47,063 bases of DNA from Bacillota bacterium (GCA_021806565.1 JAJZXK010000014.1:1-47063); one strand, 5' to 3'; shown: positions 1 through 8,863, counted from the first letter of the stretch. Program-made: numbers and translations. Notes: generated from the sequence alone by a model not told the origin.

Positions 1-9
1 GTATAGCAC

Positions 10-26
10 GTTCGCTGCATGCGAAC
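10..26. repeat. short inverted repeat next to the palindromic element
   Basis: GTTCGC (10-15) pairs with GCGAAC (21-26) across a 5-nt loop. It lies outside the 50-bp element at 50-99, on the side of that element's hairpin end, so it may be flanking DNA or part of a longer insertion-sequence end cut by the window edge. It could equally be chance. Confidence 0.35.
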
Positions 27-49
27 AAGGGAGCGAGGCGCGCCCCTGT

Positions 50-99
50 CCCACGGCTGAAGCCGGGGGCATCTACGGGTCGCGCCGGGATTTGGGTGA
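50..99 (-). mobile_element. palindromic IS200/IS605-end-like element, copy A
   Basis: These 50 bases are identical, in reverse complement, to 40086-40135. The left part (about 50-70) is a hairpin, CCC-A-CGGCT / AGCCG-GGG, with one bulged base. It resembles the right-end hairpin that follows tnpB-type genes in IS200/IS605 elements. No transposase is visible; one could lie beyond the left edge, or this could be a transposase-less derivative. The flanks differ from those of the other copies, which makes 50-99 the best estimate of the mobile unit. Confidence 0.7.
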
Positions 100-376
100 G
101 CAGCCTGGCGCCGGGACGGGTATCCGGGACCTGAATCCGGCGGCAGAGCCCGCAGCGAACGCCGCCAGACCCGCGTGCCGCGGACTCCCGGTGAGAGGGC
201 GTTGCGGCGGGCCGCTGCGCCGAACCTGCGGAGGGCGGAACCGCGCCTGCCCGCGCGCCTGGGAAGGCAGGCGCAACACAGGCACATGGTGGCGGCGGCT
301 GGTCCAATCGCCGCGGCCCCGGGTGCGCTACACTGCGGCACGTGGTCCGAAGACCGGCTCCACACGGAGGGACAGG
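100..376. other. intergenic leader of the MFS gene
   Basis: No convincing gene. The MFS reading frame stays open upstream of 377, but the residues are Arg/Pro/Gly-rich and unlike an MFS N-terminus. The only promoter-like sequence is TACACT at 329-334, with no good -35 box. Confidence 0.5.
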
Positions 377-1582
377 GTGCGCACGGCGGCCGCGGAAGCG
401 TTGGATACGGGGGTGCAGACACGGCGCGGTCCGGTGTGGGTGGCTGCGGCGATCGCTCTCTATTGGTTGAGCCTGTATCTGTTCGTGCCCGTACTGGCAC
501 CCGAGGCACACCGCCTGGGTGCGGGGGTGGGCGGGGTCGGACTCGTCCTGGCGGCGTACGGGCTGGTGCAGTTTCTGCTGCGCATCCCGGTCGGGCTTTG
601 GTCGGACCGCATCGGCCGCCGCAGGCCGTTTCTGCTGGCGGCCGTGGCCGCGGCCGGGGTGGGCGCGCTCGGGATGGGTGCGGCACTCAATCCGTGGATG
701 CTGGGCATGTTTCGCGGCGTCTCCGGCCTGGCCGCCTGCGGATGGGTCGCGATCACGCTGCTTTTTGCCGAGTCGTTCGGGCCAGAGCGCACCGCCTGGG
801 CCATGGGAGTCGTCGGCTTCCTGGCCACCGGCTCGCAACTGGTCGGGACGTTCCTCGGCGGACTCGTCGCCCAGGCCGCGGGTTTCCGCGCACCCTTCCT
901 GGCGGCCGCCGCGGTGGCGGGGGCCGCGCTCCTGACCGCCCTGGCGACCCGCGAAGCGCAGGCGCCGACCGCGGCGGCTGGCGCCGTGCAGGGTCTGCGC
1001 CAGCGGCTGCAGGTGGGCCGGCGGCGCGGAGTGTTGACCGCCTCAGTCCTCTCGATCGCATCCCACTACGTGACGTTCACCACGGTGTATGGGTTCGTGC
1101 CCCTGCTGGCCGCGGAACGCTTCGGGGCCGGCGGGGCGGCCCTTGGGACGTTGTCCGTCTGCGCGGGCGTCCCGTCCGCCCTGGCATCTCTGCTCAGCGG
1201 CCGCCTGGCGGCACGCTGGTCTGGCGGCCGCCTGGCCGCGGGCGGCTTTATCCTCGCGGCGGCGGGCACCGCCCTCCTGCCGGTCGTTCCATCACTGGCG
1301 GCACTGGCCGGGGCCGGCGCCGCAGTCGGCGCCGGTCTGGGGCTGATCGGCCCGACCCTGATGACGGCCGCGCTACGGGACGTGCCTGCGGGCGCCCGGG
1401 GCACGGCGATGGGCTTTTATCAGAGCATCTATGCGATCGGCATGGCCGGTGGGCCAGCGCTGGCCGGATGGGTGGGCGGCCGCCTCGGCATGAACAGCCT
1501 GTTCTGGACAACGGCGGGGCTGGCCATCGCGGCGGCCGTCCTGGCCCCCACATTGCTCGCAGACCGTCCAGCCCGGGCGTAG
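377..1582 (+). CDS. MFS transporter (12-TM, drug/sugar-efflux type)
   Basis: A 401-residue major facilitator superfamily protein with about 12 hydrophobic segments. The loop between segments 2 and 3 carries the family signature (motif A) as GLWSDRIGRRRP at residues 73-84, and the second half repeats the pattern less strictly. These are inner-membrane proton-linked transporters; the substrate cannot be read from sequence. The GTG at 377 was chosen because GGAGGG lies 6-8 nt upstream and the first transmembrane segment begins about 20 residues later. The gene is monocistronic, convergent with the flippase-like gene, and 280 bases from palindromic copy A. Confidence 0.85.
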   Translation: MRTAAAEALDTGVQTRRGPVWVAAAIALYWLSLYLFVPVLAPEAHRLGAGVGGVGLVLAAYGLVQFLLRIPVGLWSDRIGRRRPFLLAAVAAAGVGALGMGAALNPWMLGMFRGVSGLAACGWVAITLLFAESFGPERTAWAMGVVGFLATGSQLVGTFLGGLVAQAAGFRAPFLAAAAVAGAALLTALATREAQAPTAAAGAVQGLRQRLQVGRRRGVLTASVLSIASHYVTFTTVYGFVPLLAAERFGAGGAALGTLSVCAGVPSALASLLSGRLAARWSGGRLAAGGFILAAAGTALLPVVPSLAALAGAGAAVGAGLGLIGPTLMTAALRDVPAGARGTAMGFYQSIYAIGMAGGPALAGWVGGRLGMNSLFWTTAGLAIAAAVLAPTLLADRPARA

Positions 1583-1614
1583 GCGCGAACCGAGGCGGGC
1601 CGGATCCGCGCGGG

Positions 1615-2598
1615 TTAGGACCGCAACTGCGGGTCCGGCCCGCCCCGCGGCCCGGTGGCGCAAGCGCGGGCACGATCGGCCCCCGCCTGCGCGCTCCCGA
1701 GAGCGACCAGACCGATCCCCAGCCCCAGCCAGAGGGTCGCAAAGCGCATGACCAGCGTCGCCAACACGGCCAAGGGCAACGGCACGCGCAACCACATCAG
1801 GAGGGCGATCATCACGCCCTCCGCGGCACCGATCCCACCAGGCAGGGCCGACACGGTCCCGGCGATCGCGGCCGTGGCCACCACCAAGACGGAGGCGGCC
1901 AGCGAAAACGGCCAGTGGAAGGCGGTGAGCACGAAATACACAATCAGACCTTCAAGCCCCCACCCGACGATCCCCAGCCCGAGGGCCGCCAAGAAAGGCA
2001 GCGGCAACAGCAAGGTGCGCGCGCTATCCAATAGCACCACGACCTTGTCGCGCAGGGGCGCCAGGCGGCCCACCCGCCCGACGATGCGGACGGCGAGCAT
2101 CGCCGCGCGGCGACTCTGGACCAGCACCACGATCACCGCCGCCGCCGCCATCAGGGCGTACGGCGCAGGCCCGCGCCCCAGCCACGCCGCTCCGGCGGTG
2201 GCAAGCACCAGCATGGCGCAACCGTCCGTCAGGCGGTCGGCGAACACCATCGGTGCCGTACGGGCTGCCGGGACCCCGTAGCGGTCCCAAAGGAACCAGG
2301 ATTTGACGAGCTCCCCCACCTTGCCCGGGGTGATGGTCAGCCCGAAACCCGCCAGGAAGATGGTAAGGCTGCCGCGCCAGGGCACCTGGTGCAGACCCAG
2401 GCGGCGCCCGTACATCTGCCACTTGGCAAAGCGTAGCGCGTAGTTGAGCGGGGCCATCAGCAGCACAAGCGCCAGCCACAACGGGTGGCGCAGCGGCGGC
2501 AACGACTGGCCGGTCAGCCGCCCGCCGTCGAGCACCACTCCCGCCAGGGCGTATATGCCCACGCCGGCCATCGCCGCCCAGATGGCGGTGCGTCGCAA
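1615..2598 (-). CDS. LPG-synthase-TM / UPF0104 family membrane protein (flippase-like)
   Basis: A hydrophobic protein of 327 residues with about eight membrane segments. Typical signatures of the lysylphosphatidylglycerol synthase transmembrane family are present: NYALRFAKW near the N-terminus, FGLTITPGKVGELVKSW mid-protein, and ALPGGIGAAEG near the C-terminus. Stand-alone members are often found beside glycosyltransferases and are thought to act on lipid-linked substrates; the precise role is unknown. Here it follows a sugar epimerase on the same strand. The frame is open to a TTG at 2748, but that extension would span a perfect 14-bp hairpin (2634-2675) and read as low-complexity sequence. 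TTG at 2598 gives the usual family length. The start is uncertain because neither site has a strong ribosome binding site. Confidence 0.8.
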   Translation of the reverse strand: MRRTAIWAAMAGVGIYALAGVVLDGGRLTGQSLPPLRHPLWLALVLLMAPLNYALRFAKWQMYGRRLGLHQVPWRGSLTIFLAGFGLTITPGKVGELVKSWFLWDRYGVPAARTAPMVFADRLTDGCAMLVLATAGAAWLGRGPAPYALMAAAAVIVVLVQSRRAAMLAVRIVGRVGRLAPLRDKVVVLLDSARTLLLPLPFLAALGLGIVGWGLEGLIVYFVLTAFHWPFSLAASVLVVATAAIAGTVSALPGGIGAAEGVMIALLMWLRVPLPLAVLATLVMRFATLWLGLGIGLVALGSAQAGADRARACATGPRGGPDPQLRS

Positions 2599-2633
2599 AC
2601 GGGGCAGCCGTTGCTTCCAGTCGATTTGGCCTT

Positions 2634-2675
2634 CCCTGGCGCTCTCGCGAGGGACGCCCGCCGAGAGCGCCAGGG
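2634..2675. terminator. 14-bp perfect stem between epimerase and flippase-like gene
   Basis: CCCTGGCGCTCTCG (2634-2647) pairs perfectly with CGAGAGCGCCAGGG (2662-2675) over a 14-nt loop. There is no U tract on either strand. It lies downstream of the epimerase stop and may terminate or attenuate read-through into the flippase-like gene. If that gene really starts at 2748, this would be a structured coding segment instead. Confidence 0.5.
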
Positions 2676-2763
2676 ATTCTCCCCTTTCGGCCCGGGAATC
2701 ACCCCAGCTAGGGGCTGCGGGCGTGAGGCGGAACGGAACCGGCCGCAACGGCCGGTGGCGGCC

Positions 2764-3801
2764 TCAGAAAAACCAGCGCACCACTTTCAGGAGCTTTTGA
2801 TCCCAGGCCACGCGGTGCGTCAGTCCGACCTTGCCCAGATACTGCTGGTAGTGGGCGATGTACCAATCATAGGTCTGGATCAGCACCTCGGCGTTGCTCA
2901 ACTGCGGTTGCCAGCCCAGCACGCGCTTGGCCTTGTCAACCGAGACGAAGCTGTCCTTGGCGGCGGTGCGGTAGTGCCACTCCACCAGCGGTGACAGATG
3001 GGCCAACTCCATGCCGCGCAGCACGAACTGCGCCAGACCCGACGGTACCGAAACCAGACGGGAACCGGTGCCCGCGTGGCGGCAGAGCGCCTCGAGATCT
3101 TCGCGTACCGTCCCAAAGCGGTCGGCCCCGATGTTGAACAACTCGTTGGACGCCGCGTCCTGCGTGGCGATCCGCCACAGCGCGTCGACCAGATCGGTGA
3201 CCGCCAGCAACTGGTAGCGGTTGTCGCCGGGACCCAGAATCGGAATCTTCTTGCCATGTTGTATCCAGTCGAAGAGGATCTGAAACAGTCCGAGGCGTCC
3301 GGTGCCGATGAACGTCTTGGGCCGAACGATGGTGACGTCCAGACCCTTGTCGCGGTACTGCAGACAGGCCTGTTCGAGCTGGTACTTGGATTCGCCATAC
3401 AGCCCCAGCGGTGCCAGGGCGCTGTCCTCAAATAACGGATGGATCTCGGGGATGCCGTACAGCGCCGTGGACGAGATGGCCACAAACCGGTGGACGCCGG
3501 CGGCGAGGCTGCCCTCGAGCGCGTTGCGCGAGCCCTGCACGTTGACCGCTTCGATCACCGCGCGGCTGCCCTGGATCGGCAGAGCGGCCGCGGCATGCAC
3601 CACGATGTCGACGTCCTTGCAGGCCCGGGCCATCGCCTCGGCGTCGCGCACATCCGCCTGCACCGCCTCGGCCCGGCCGATCAGGTCGGGTTCGTCCAGC
3701 GGCAACAGGTCGACTAGGCGCGCCTCCCAGCCCTCCTGCAGGAACCTGCGGGCGATGTGACAACCAAGGAATCCGGTGCCGCCCGTGATCATGATGCGCA
3801 C
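2764..3801 (-). CDS. NAD-dependent sugar epimerase/dehydratase (extended SDR)
   Basis: A 345-residue extended short-chain dehydrogenase. The Rossmann nucleotide loop is TGGTGFLG at the N-terminus. The catalytic Ser/Thr is in ISSTALYG, and the Tyr-x3-Lys pair is in LYGESKYQLE. These enzymes epimerise, dehydrate or reduce nucleotide sugars; the substrate is not predictable here. GTG at 3801 has GGAGGGG about 10 nt upstream; an ATG three codons later is the alternative. It is divergent from the UppP-like/GT-C operon and upstream of the flippase-like gene, which suggests a role in making an activated sugar for a surface glycan or glycolipid. Confidence 0.85.
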   Translation of the reverse strand: MRIMITGGTGFLGCHIARRFLQEGWEARLVDLLPLDEPDLIGRAEAVQADVRDAEAMARACKDVDIVVHAAAALPIQGSRAVIEAVNVQGSRNALEGSLAAGVHRFVAISSTALYGIPEIHPLFEDSALAPLGLYGESKYQLEQACLQYRDKGLDVTIVRPKTFIGTGRLGLFQILFDWIQHGKKIPILGPGDNRYQLLAVTDLVDALWRIATQDAASNELFNIGADRFGTVREDLEALCRHAGTGSRLVSVPSGLAQFVLRGMELAHLSPLVEWHYRTAAKDSFVSVDKAKRVLGWQPQLSNAEVLIQTYDWYIAHYQQYLGKVGLTHRVAWDQKLLKVVRWFF

Positions 3802-4073
3802 CTGCAGACCGCCCCTCCCGACGCGCACCGACCCGGCCTCGCGCCGACCGGCGGTGTTCGGTGCGCCGCAAGCGAATCCCTCCCCTCGCCTCCGGGCTGG
3901 AGACCCGTGCCATCGACCAACCAACACGTTCAACTCGTGGGATCCCCTGGGCACGGGCAGGGCCCGGCCGGCGGGCAGCGAATGCTGGCGACCCGGGTCG
4001 ACCCTGGGAGCGAGTGCAACGGTCCAGAGCGCAACACCGCGCGTCGGCTGGCGCGTGACAGGGTGGTGGCAGG

Positions 4074-4991
4074 TTGCTGCCGGTGGACGCATCCTGGCTT
4101 GCCGTCTACAATCCGTCGCCGCGGGTGGTGCTGCGCGAGGTCGCCCAGGTCACCCACGGCCTGCTCGCCGCCGTCTTCTGGCGCAATCCGCTGAGGCCGG
4201 CGCATCGGGTGGCCTTCGAGGCGGCGAGCCTGTCCGGGCTGGCGACGGGTCTGGGCCGCGGCCTCGCCGTCGGCGCGCTGCCGCTCGCCTTCGTCCTGGC
4301 CTATCTGGTGCACGGCCTGCCGCCCATCCTCGCGCACGGAACACCCGCCCTCTGGGCCGGGGCGCAACTGGGCGCCGCGGTCGGCCTCGTGCTGGCGCTG
4401 CCCTCCGACTGGAACGCGATGCGCCGCAACGGTCGGGACGCCGGCGGCCTCACGGCCCTGGCCGCAGCCGCCGTCCCTGCGGCACTCTTGCGGTTTTGGC
4501 TCCACCACCTGACCGGTCAACTGGAGTCCGCCGCCACGGTGGGCCTGCTGCTCGTCGGCACGGGGGGCCTGCTGGCGTCCGCCCGGCGGGCGGGTCCCCG
4601 CGCCGCCGATGGCGCACCACCCGCGATGCCCCCGTGGCTTGCCGGGCTCGGCGGCGTTGCGGCGGGTGCCGCGGCGCTACCCGGCATCTCCATGGTCGGC
4701 GTGTTCTGGGCCGCCGCGCTCGCCGGACGGCTGCCGCGGGCCGAGGCGTTGCGCTTCGCCCTGATGGCGGCCGCCCCGGCCGCGGCCATCGGCGGCCTGC
4801 TCTGGCTGCCCGCGGCCGCCGCCCACGGGGCCGCGGCGATCCTGCCGGCGGCCCTGGGGGCGTGCGTGGGCGCATGGGGCGGGGGCCGGCTGCTCACGCA
4901 TTGGCTGCGGCGCGACGACGGTTCCGGCTGGATCGGCCTCTGCTCAACCCTGGGTGCGGTGTTGGTGCTCCTGGGGGTGTTCGCCTCGTGA
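4074..4991 (+). CDS. divergent UppP-like (undecaprenyl-diphosphatase family) membrane protein
   Basis: A 305-residue Ala/Leu/Gly-rich membrane protein. Near residues 195-240 it has GVAAGAAALPGISMVG followed by a helix with LRFALMAAAPA. This matches the second conserved block of undecaprenyl-diphosphatase UppP/BacA (GxxQxLALIPGISRSG, then RFSFLLxxP). The first block, with the ExxxPVSSSGH catalytic sequence, is not recognisable: the N-terminus has only QVTHGLLAA. It is therefore either a strongly diverged phosphatase or an inactive relative. The stop overlaps the next gene's start (GTGA), so the two are translationally coupled. TTG at 4074 or GTG at 4083 may be the start. Confidence 0.65.
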   Translation: MLPVDASWLAVYNPSPRVVLREVAQVTHGLLAAVFWRNPLRPAHRVAFEAASLSGLATGLGRGLAVGALPLAFVLAYLVHGLPPILAHGTPALWAGAQLGAAVGLVLALPSDWNAMRRNGRDAGGLTALAAAAVPAALLRFWLHHLTGQLESAATVGLLLVGTGGLLASARRAGPRAADGAPPAMPPWLAGLGGVAAGAAALPGISMVGVFWAAALAGRLPRAEALRFALMAAAPAAAIGGLLWLPAAAAHGAAAILPAALGACVGAWGGGRLLTHWLRRDDGSGWIGLCSTLGAVLVLLGVFAS

Positions 4992-7336
4992 GGCGAGCCG
5001 TCACCGCCGGGTACCTGCGCGAGCGCCTGACGGCAGGTCGGGCCGCGGTGAGCGATGCGGCGGCCGCACTGGCCTCTCGGCCACTGCGCTTGATCTGGAC
5101 GCTGCTGATCAGCCTCGCCTACATCGCCGCGGCCCACCCCCTGCTGGCGTACGACCACGCCTTCTGGCTCCACGCCAGCACCTGGTTTCACGCCAACTAC
5201 CAGGTGGACTACGGCGAAGGGCCGCTGTTCAACCAAGAGGTCATGCTGCTGCACGGCCGTAGCTTCTACAGCCTCGACCAGCGGCCGCCCTTCATCGTCG
5301 GCAACTACCCGCCAGTCTTCCCCGCCGTCGCGGCGCTGTTCATGCGCTTTTACGGTCCGACCTTCACGGCGGGCCGCCTGGTGTCCTCACTGGCGATCGC
5401 CGGCTCGGCCATCCTGGTCGGGCTCATCGTCTGGCAGGCGACCGGCCAGGCCATCGCCGCCTGGATCGCCGGCGGGCTGCTGCCGACGATGCCGGGCATC
5501 TACTCCTGGGGACCGTTCAACCGCGTCGATTCACTGGCGCTCTTTTTCTCGCTGCTGACCGTCTGGGTGGTGTTGCGCTACGCCGGCACCCGCCGGGTCT
5601 GGTGGGCGGTTCCCTGCGCCCTGCTGACGGTCTACACCCGCCAGTCCATGGTCGACGGCATCTTCGCCGCCTACGTCTACCTGCTTTGGCGGGACTGGCG
5701 GCGGGGCCTCTCGGTCGGCCTGGCGACGGCGGCCGGTATCTTCGCCGCCTTTGTCGGCCTGCAGGTGTGGACACACGGCGCCTTCTACGTCAACGCCGTG
5801 GTCGACAACGAAAACGCATGGAACTTCGGCACGGTCGTCGGCAACTGGCATGGTTGGATGGGCGGCAGTGGGCGTTTCATGGTTCGCCTCGGTCTGGGCG
5901 GCGCCGCCCTCGGTCTGGCGGGGGCGGGCGGCCTGCTTTGGCCGGTTTGGCTCGCCGCGTCCGTAGCGGTGTTTGCGACCATCGGCAAGGTTGGAGCGGC
6001 CATCAACTACTTTTTCCCGCTGTATGCGGCGGCGGCGGCGTGCCTGGGCGTGCTGGTCGGCCGCGTGCGACGCCTCACGGACCGCGCCCCGTGGCCCCTA
6101 TGGCCGCTGGAACTCCTCTTACCGGCAATGCTGTTCGTCTTCATCCATGGCCAGCCACCGCGCTGGGCCCGCCATGTCCCGTTCGCCGGACAGGCCCTGG
6201 CGCGGATGGGTCCATTTACGCTGCGCCAGTCGCCGACGGCCGCCGGCGGCCGCGCCAACGACCTCGGGCCCCACAACCCCGGCAACGTGGCCATGGCGCA
6301 CGCCCTGGCCGCCATCCACGGCCCGGTCCTCGGCCTGGACTTCCCATGGGGCGTCGCGGTCCAGGCGGGTCACACGATGCAGTGGCAGCCCTTCGAACTC
6401 GGCACGGTACACACCGACGGGCATTGGAACGCCGCGCCCTTCCTGCGGTCCATCGACGGCGACTACTATGCCGCCGTCTTCTTCCGCAACCTGGGACAGG
6501 TCAACGGCTACCTCGGCGGCCCGCTCGGCACGCAGGTCCAGTCGGCGGTCCGGGCCCACTACCATTTCAGCCGCTCGGTCGCCGGCTTCCAGATCTGGCG
6601 GCCGGACCTTCCGGGCGGCGTCGGCCATTTCACCCCGGCGCGCACCGCGCCGGCGCCGCGACCACTGGCGCAACTTGGGGCGTTCTTGACCGGCGGCCTC
6701 TGGACCAGCGCCTGGCACGCCCTCTTGAGCCTGCACATCCCGATCGGCTCAGGCGCACCCGTTGCGCAAAGCGTCGGTCCATACCGCGAGATCTCCCTGT
6801 ACCGGCAGTTCAACGTGGCGGCGATCGGCAGCCCCGGCGCCGCCCAGCAACGCGGCTACGACGGGGGAGGCAACACCTTCCCGCCGTCCCTGCTGCCGGC
6901 GCCTGGGTCGCATACCTTCCACGCCGGAATCTGGCAGGTGCCGTTCCTTCTTCCCCGAGGCGGCTCGGATCGCCGCTCGGCACTCGGCCTGGCCGCCGGG
7001 GCCCGCATCGCGCTGCCGGCGCAGCGTGATCGCGCGGTGTGGTTGCTTGAAAGCGGCGTCAACGGCCCGCAGCGGGTGGGCGTGAGCCTGGTTTATGCGG
7101 GCGGCCAGCGGGTGCGCCGCACGGTGACCTTCAGCGACTGGTGCATGCCCCCCACGCCGCCGCAGGTTCGGGTGCTGACGGCCCGTTACCGTCTGGGTCC
7201 GGCGGGACAGCGCACGTCGCCCGCCTGCGGGCTGGATGCCCTGCGCCTTACGGCCAACCAGCGCCAGGTCCTCTCCGCGCTGGACTTCGCGGCCAGTCCG
7301 AACGCGAGGGTCGTGGCGATCACGCTGCAGCGCTGA
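4988..7336 (+). CDS. GT-C fold membrane glycosyltransferase with C-terminal extracellular beta domain
   Basis: A 782-residue protein. The first two-thirds carry about ten membrane segments. The first external loop contains the acidic VDYGEGPLFNQE, as in GT-C enzymes that use polyprenyl-phosphate sugars. The last roughly 160 residues form a soluble domain with RGYDGGGNTFP, IALPAQRDRAVWLL and TFSDWC. That pattern is known from jelly-roll domains of secreted glycoside hydrolases. The likely role is to transfer a lipid-linked sugar to an extracytoplasmic acceptor, with the tail binding carbohydrate (inference). The start GTG at 4988 overlaps the UppP-like stop by 4 nt. The frame is open far upstream to 3776, but that part is antisense shadow of the epimerase gene. 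Confidence 0.8.
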   Translation: MRRAVTAGYLRERLTAGRAAVSDAAAALASRPLRLIWTLLISLAYIAAAHPLLAYDHAFWLHASTWFHANYQVDYGEGPLFNQEVMLLHGRSFYSLDQRPPFIVGNYPPVFPAVAALFMRFYGPTFTAGRLVSSLAIAGSAILVGLIVWQATGQAIAAWIAGGLLPTMPGIYSWGPFNRVDSLALFFSLLTVWVVLRYAGTRRVWWAVPCALLTVYTRQSMVDGIFAAYVYLLWRDWRRGLSVGLATAAGIFAAFVGLQVWTHGAFYVNAVVDNENAWNFGTVVGNWHGWMGGSGRFMVRLGLGGAALGLAGAGGLLWPVWLAASVAVFATIGKVGAAINYFFPLYAAAAACLGVLVGRVRRLTDRAPWPLWPLELLLPAMLFVFIHGQPPRWARHVPFAGQALARMGPFTLRQSPTAAGGRANDLGPHNPGNVAMAHALAAIHGPVLGLDFPWGVAVQAGHTMQWQPFELGTVHTDGHWNAAPFLRSIDGDYYAAVFFRNLGQVNGYLGGPLGTQVQSAVRAHYHFSRSVAGFQIWRPDLPGGVGHFTPARTAPAPRPLAQLGAFLTGGLWTSAWHALLSLHIPIGSGAPVAQSVGPYREISLYRQFNVAAIGSPGAAQQRGYDGGGNTFPPSLLPAPGSHTFHAGIWQVPFLLPRGGSDRRSALGLAAGARIALPAQRDRAVWLLESGVNGPQRVGVSLVYAGGQRVRRTVTFSDWCMPPTPPQVRVLTARYRLGPAGQRTSPACGLDALRLTANQRQVLSALDFAASPNARVVAITLQR

Positions 7337-7377
7337 CCCGAGGCCCGGCCGGGCGGTCCACCGGGCGCGTGTCCACC

Positions 7378-7386
7378 TGCTACAAT
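7378..7386 (+). promoter_or_regulatory. extended -10 promoter of the first aldo/keto reductase
   Basis: TGCTACAAT (7378-7386) is a TGn-extended -10 box about 87 nt ahead of the reductase start. The -35 region (around 7358) is poor, as expected for extended -10 promoters. Confidence 0.45.
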
Positions 7387-7472
7387 GGATCGCGGGGTAG
7401 CGGCCGGGTCCCCTGGCCCGGCGGCCGGCCTCGGGTGGTTGGTGGAAGTCCCGGCAAGGGAAGGGATCGGGG

Positions 7473-8489
7473 TTGCGCTACCGCACGTTCGCCGGTACCG
7501 GGATCCGCGCATCGGAGATCGGCTTCGGGGTGTGGTCCGTGGCGACCACCTGGTGGGGGGTGCGCGACAGCGGCCTCGCCAAGAACCTGCTCGCGGAGGC
7601 CCTTGACCTCGGCATCACCTTTTTCGATACGGCCGACGTCTACGGCGAAGGACAGGGCGAAACCCTGCTGGCCGAAGTCTTCGCCGGCCGGCGCGACCGC
7701 ATCGTGCTGGCCGGCAAATTCGGCTACGACATCTATAGCCACCCCGGACCGCGCAAGGGCCATGGCGAACTGCCGCAGGACTTTTCGCCCGCCTTCCTGC
7801 GCCGCGCCGTCGAAGGCAGCCTCCGGCGCCTCAACACCGACTGGATCGACATCTACCAGTTGCACAACCCGCGGCTGGAGGCCATCCAGGACGATCGCCT
7901 CTGGGACGAACTCGACCGCCTCCGGCGCGAGGGCAAGATCCGCGCCACGGGTGTGGCGCTGGGACCGGATATCGGCTGGCGGGATGAAGGCCTGGCCGCC
8001 CTGCGCGGCCGTGCGGAGCTGGCCCAGGTCATCTACAACGCCATCGAGCGCGACCCGGCGGACGAACTGATCGCGGAGGCCCAGCGCCTCGGTCGCTCGG
8101 TGGCCGCCCGCGTACCCCACGCCTCTGGAATCCTGGACGGGAGCTACGATCCCGCCCGCCACTTCGACCGCTCCGACCACCGCAGCCACCGGCCCCGGTC
8201 CTGGATGCAGGCGGGCCTGCAGGTGCGCGACGCCCTGCCGCTGGCCGGCGGAGGGCGCACCATCGGCCAGGCCGCACTCCTGTTCGCGCTGGCGCCGGCG
8301 GCCGTGACGTCCGTCCTGCCGAACATCACGAGCGCGGAGAATCTGCGTGAGTTCGCGGCGGCCGGCGACCTGTCGGGATTGACCGACGAGGAACTCGCGG
8401 CCCTTGGTTCCGTCTGGCAGGAACACCGGGAGGAACTGGCGCAGCCCATGTCCGACAGTCTCAGCAAACCGACGCCGGTCGCCGGCTGA
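7473..8489 (+). CDS. aldo/keto reductase
   Basis: A 338-residue TIM-barrel NAD(P)H oxidoreductase with the complete catalytic tetrad: D52 and Y57 in FFDTADVYGEG, K82 in LAGKFG, and H131 in YQLHNP. It reduces or oxidises carbonyl groups of sugars or aldehydes; members of this subgroup are common in carbohydrate clusters and in L-fucose, rhamnose and galactose oxidation. TTG at 7473 follows AAGGGA at a fair distance, and the sequence begins with the usual YRTFAGTGIRASEIGFG. It appears monocistronic under the extended -10 promoter at 7378. Confidence 0.88.
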   Translation: MRYRTFAGTGIRASEIGFGVWSVATTWWGVRDSGLAKNLLAEALDLGITFFDTADVYGEGQGETLLAEVFAGRRDRIVLAGKFGYDIYSHPGPRKGHGELPQDFSPAFLRRAVEGSLRRLNTDWIDIYQLHNPRLEAIQDDRLWDELDRLRREGKIRATGVALGPDIGWRDEGLAALRGRAELAQVIYNAIERDPADELIAEAQRLGRSVAARVPHASGILDGSYDPARHFDRSDHRSHRPRSWMQAGLQVRDALPLAGGGRTIGQAALLFALAPAAVTSVLPNITSAENLREFAAAGDLSGLTDEELAALGSVWQEHREELAQPMSDSLSKPTPVAG

Positions 8490-8596
8490 CCACAGGCGTC
8501 GCCGCGCACGCCCCTGGATCCGGCCACGGCAAGAAGCACCGGGAACCCTCGGGGCGCATGCCATGGGGACCAGGACGAGTTCGGGGGAGGATCGCG

Positions 8597-8863
8597 ATGG
8601 GCGAGCTGCACCGCCTGGCCACATGCCGCCGCTGCCGGCGGGTGTTCGTCGCGGGCCCGCGGGAGACCATCTGCCCGGACTGCCGCCGCCAGCGGTCCCG
8701 TCCGCACCGGCGCGGCGGCGCGAGCGGGTGGTCAGCGGTCGGCGTCTTCGCCCTGGGCAGCGTCGGTCTCGGCGTGGTGCTCGGAACGGTCCAGCCGGCC
8801 TGGACCGGACCCGGTGCCTGGCTCGGCGGGTTGGTCGCCCTCGTCTACCTCGCCCGCCTTTGA
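8597..8863 (+). CDS. small zinc-ribbon membrane protein
   Basis: An 88-residue protein with a CRRC...CPDC zinc ribbon at residues 10-30, an Arg-rich linker, and two hydrophobic helices ending at the C-terminus. GGGGGAGG at 8583-8590 gives a strong ribosome binding site six bases before ATG 8597. The function is unknown; the layout (cytoplasmic metal-binding head on a membrane hairpin) is common in small adaptor or stress proteins. The next small gene follows after 55 bases, so they may be co-transcribed. Confidence 0.7.
   Translation: MGELHRLATCRRCRRVFVAGPRETICPDCRRQRSRPHRRGGASGWSAVGVFALGSVGLGVVLGTVQPAWTGPGAWLGGLVALVYLARL

Noticed and set aside
175-2034. Long plus-strand open frame overlapping the MFS and flippase-like genes
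   Set aside because: Arg/Gly/Pro-rich, no domain; it is a shadow of two well-supported genes in very GC-rich DNA.
3776-4987. Upstream extension of the GT-C glycosyltransferase frame
   Set aside because: It would overlap the epimerase and UppP-like genes and is Arg/Gly-rich; the GTGA overlap start at 4988 is far better.
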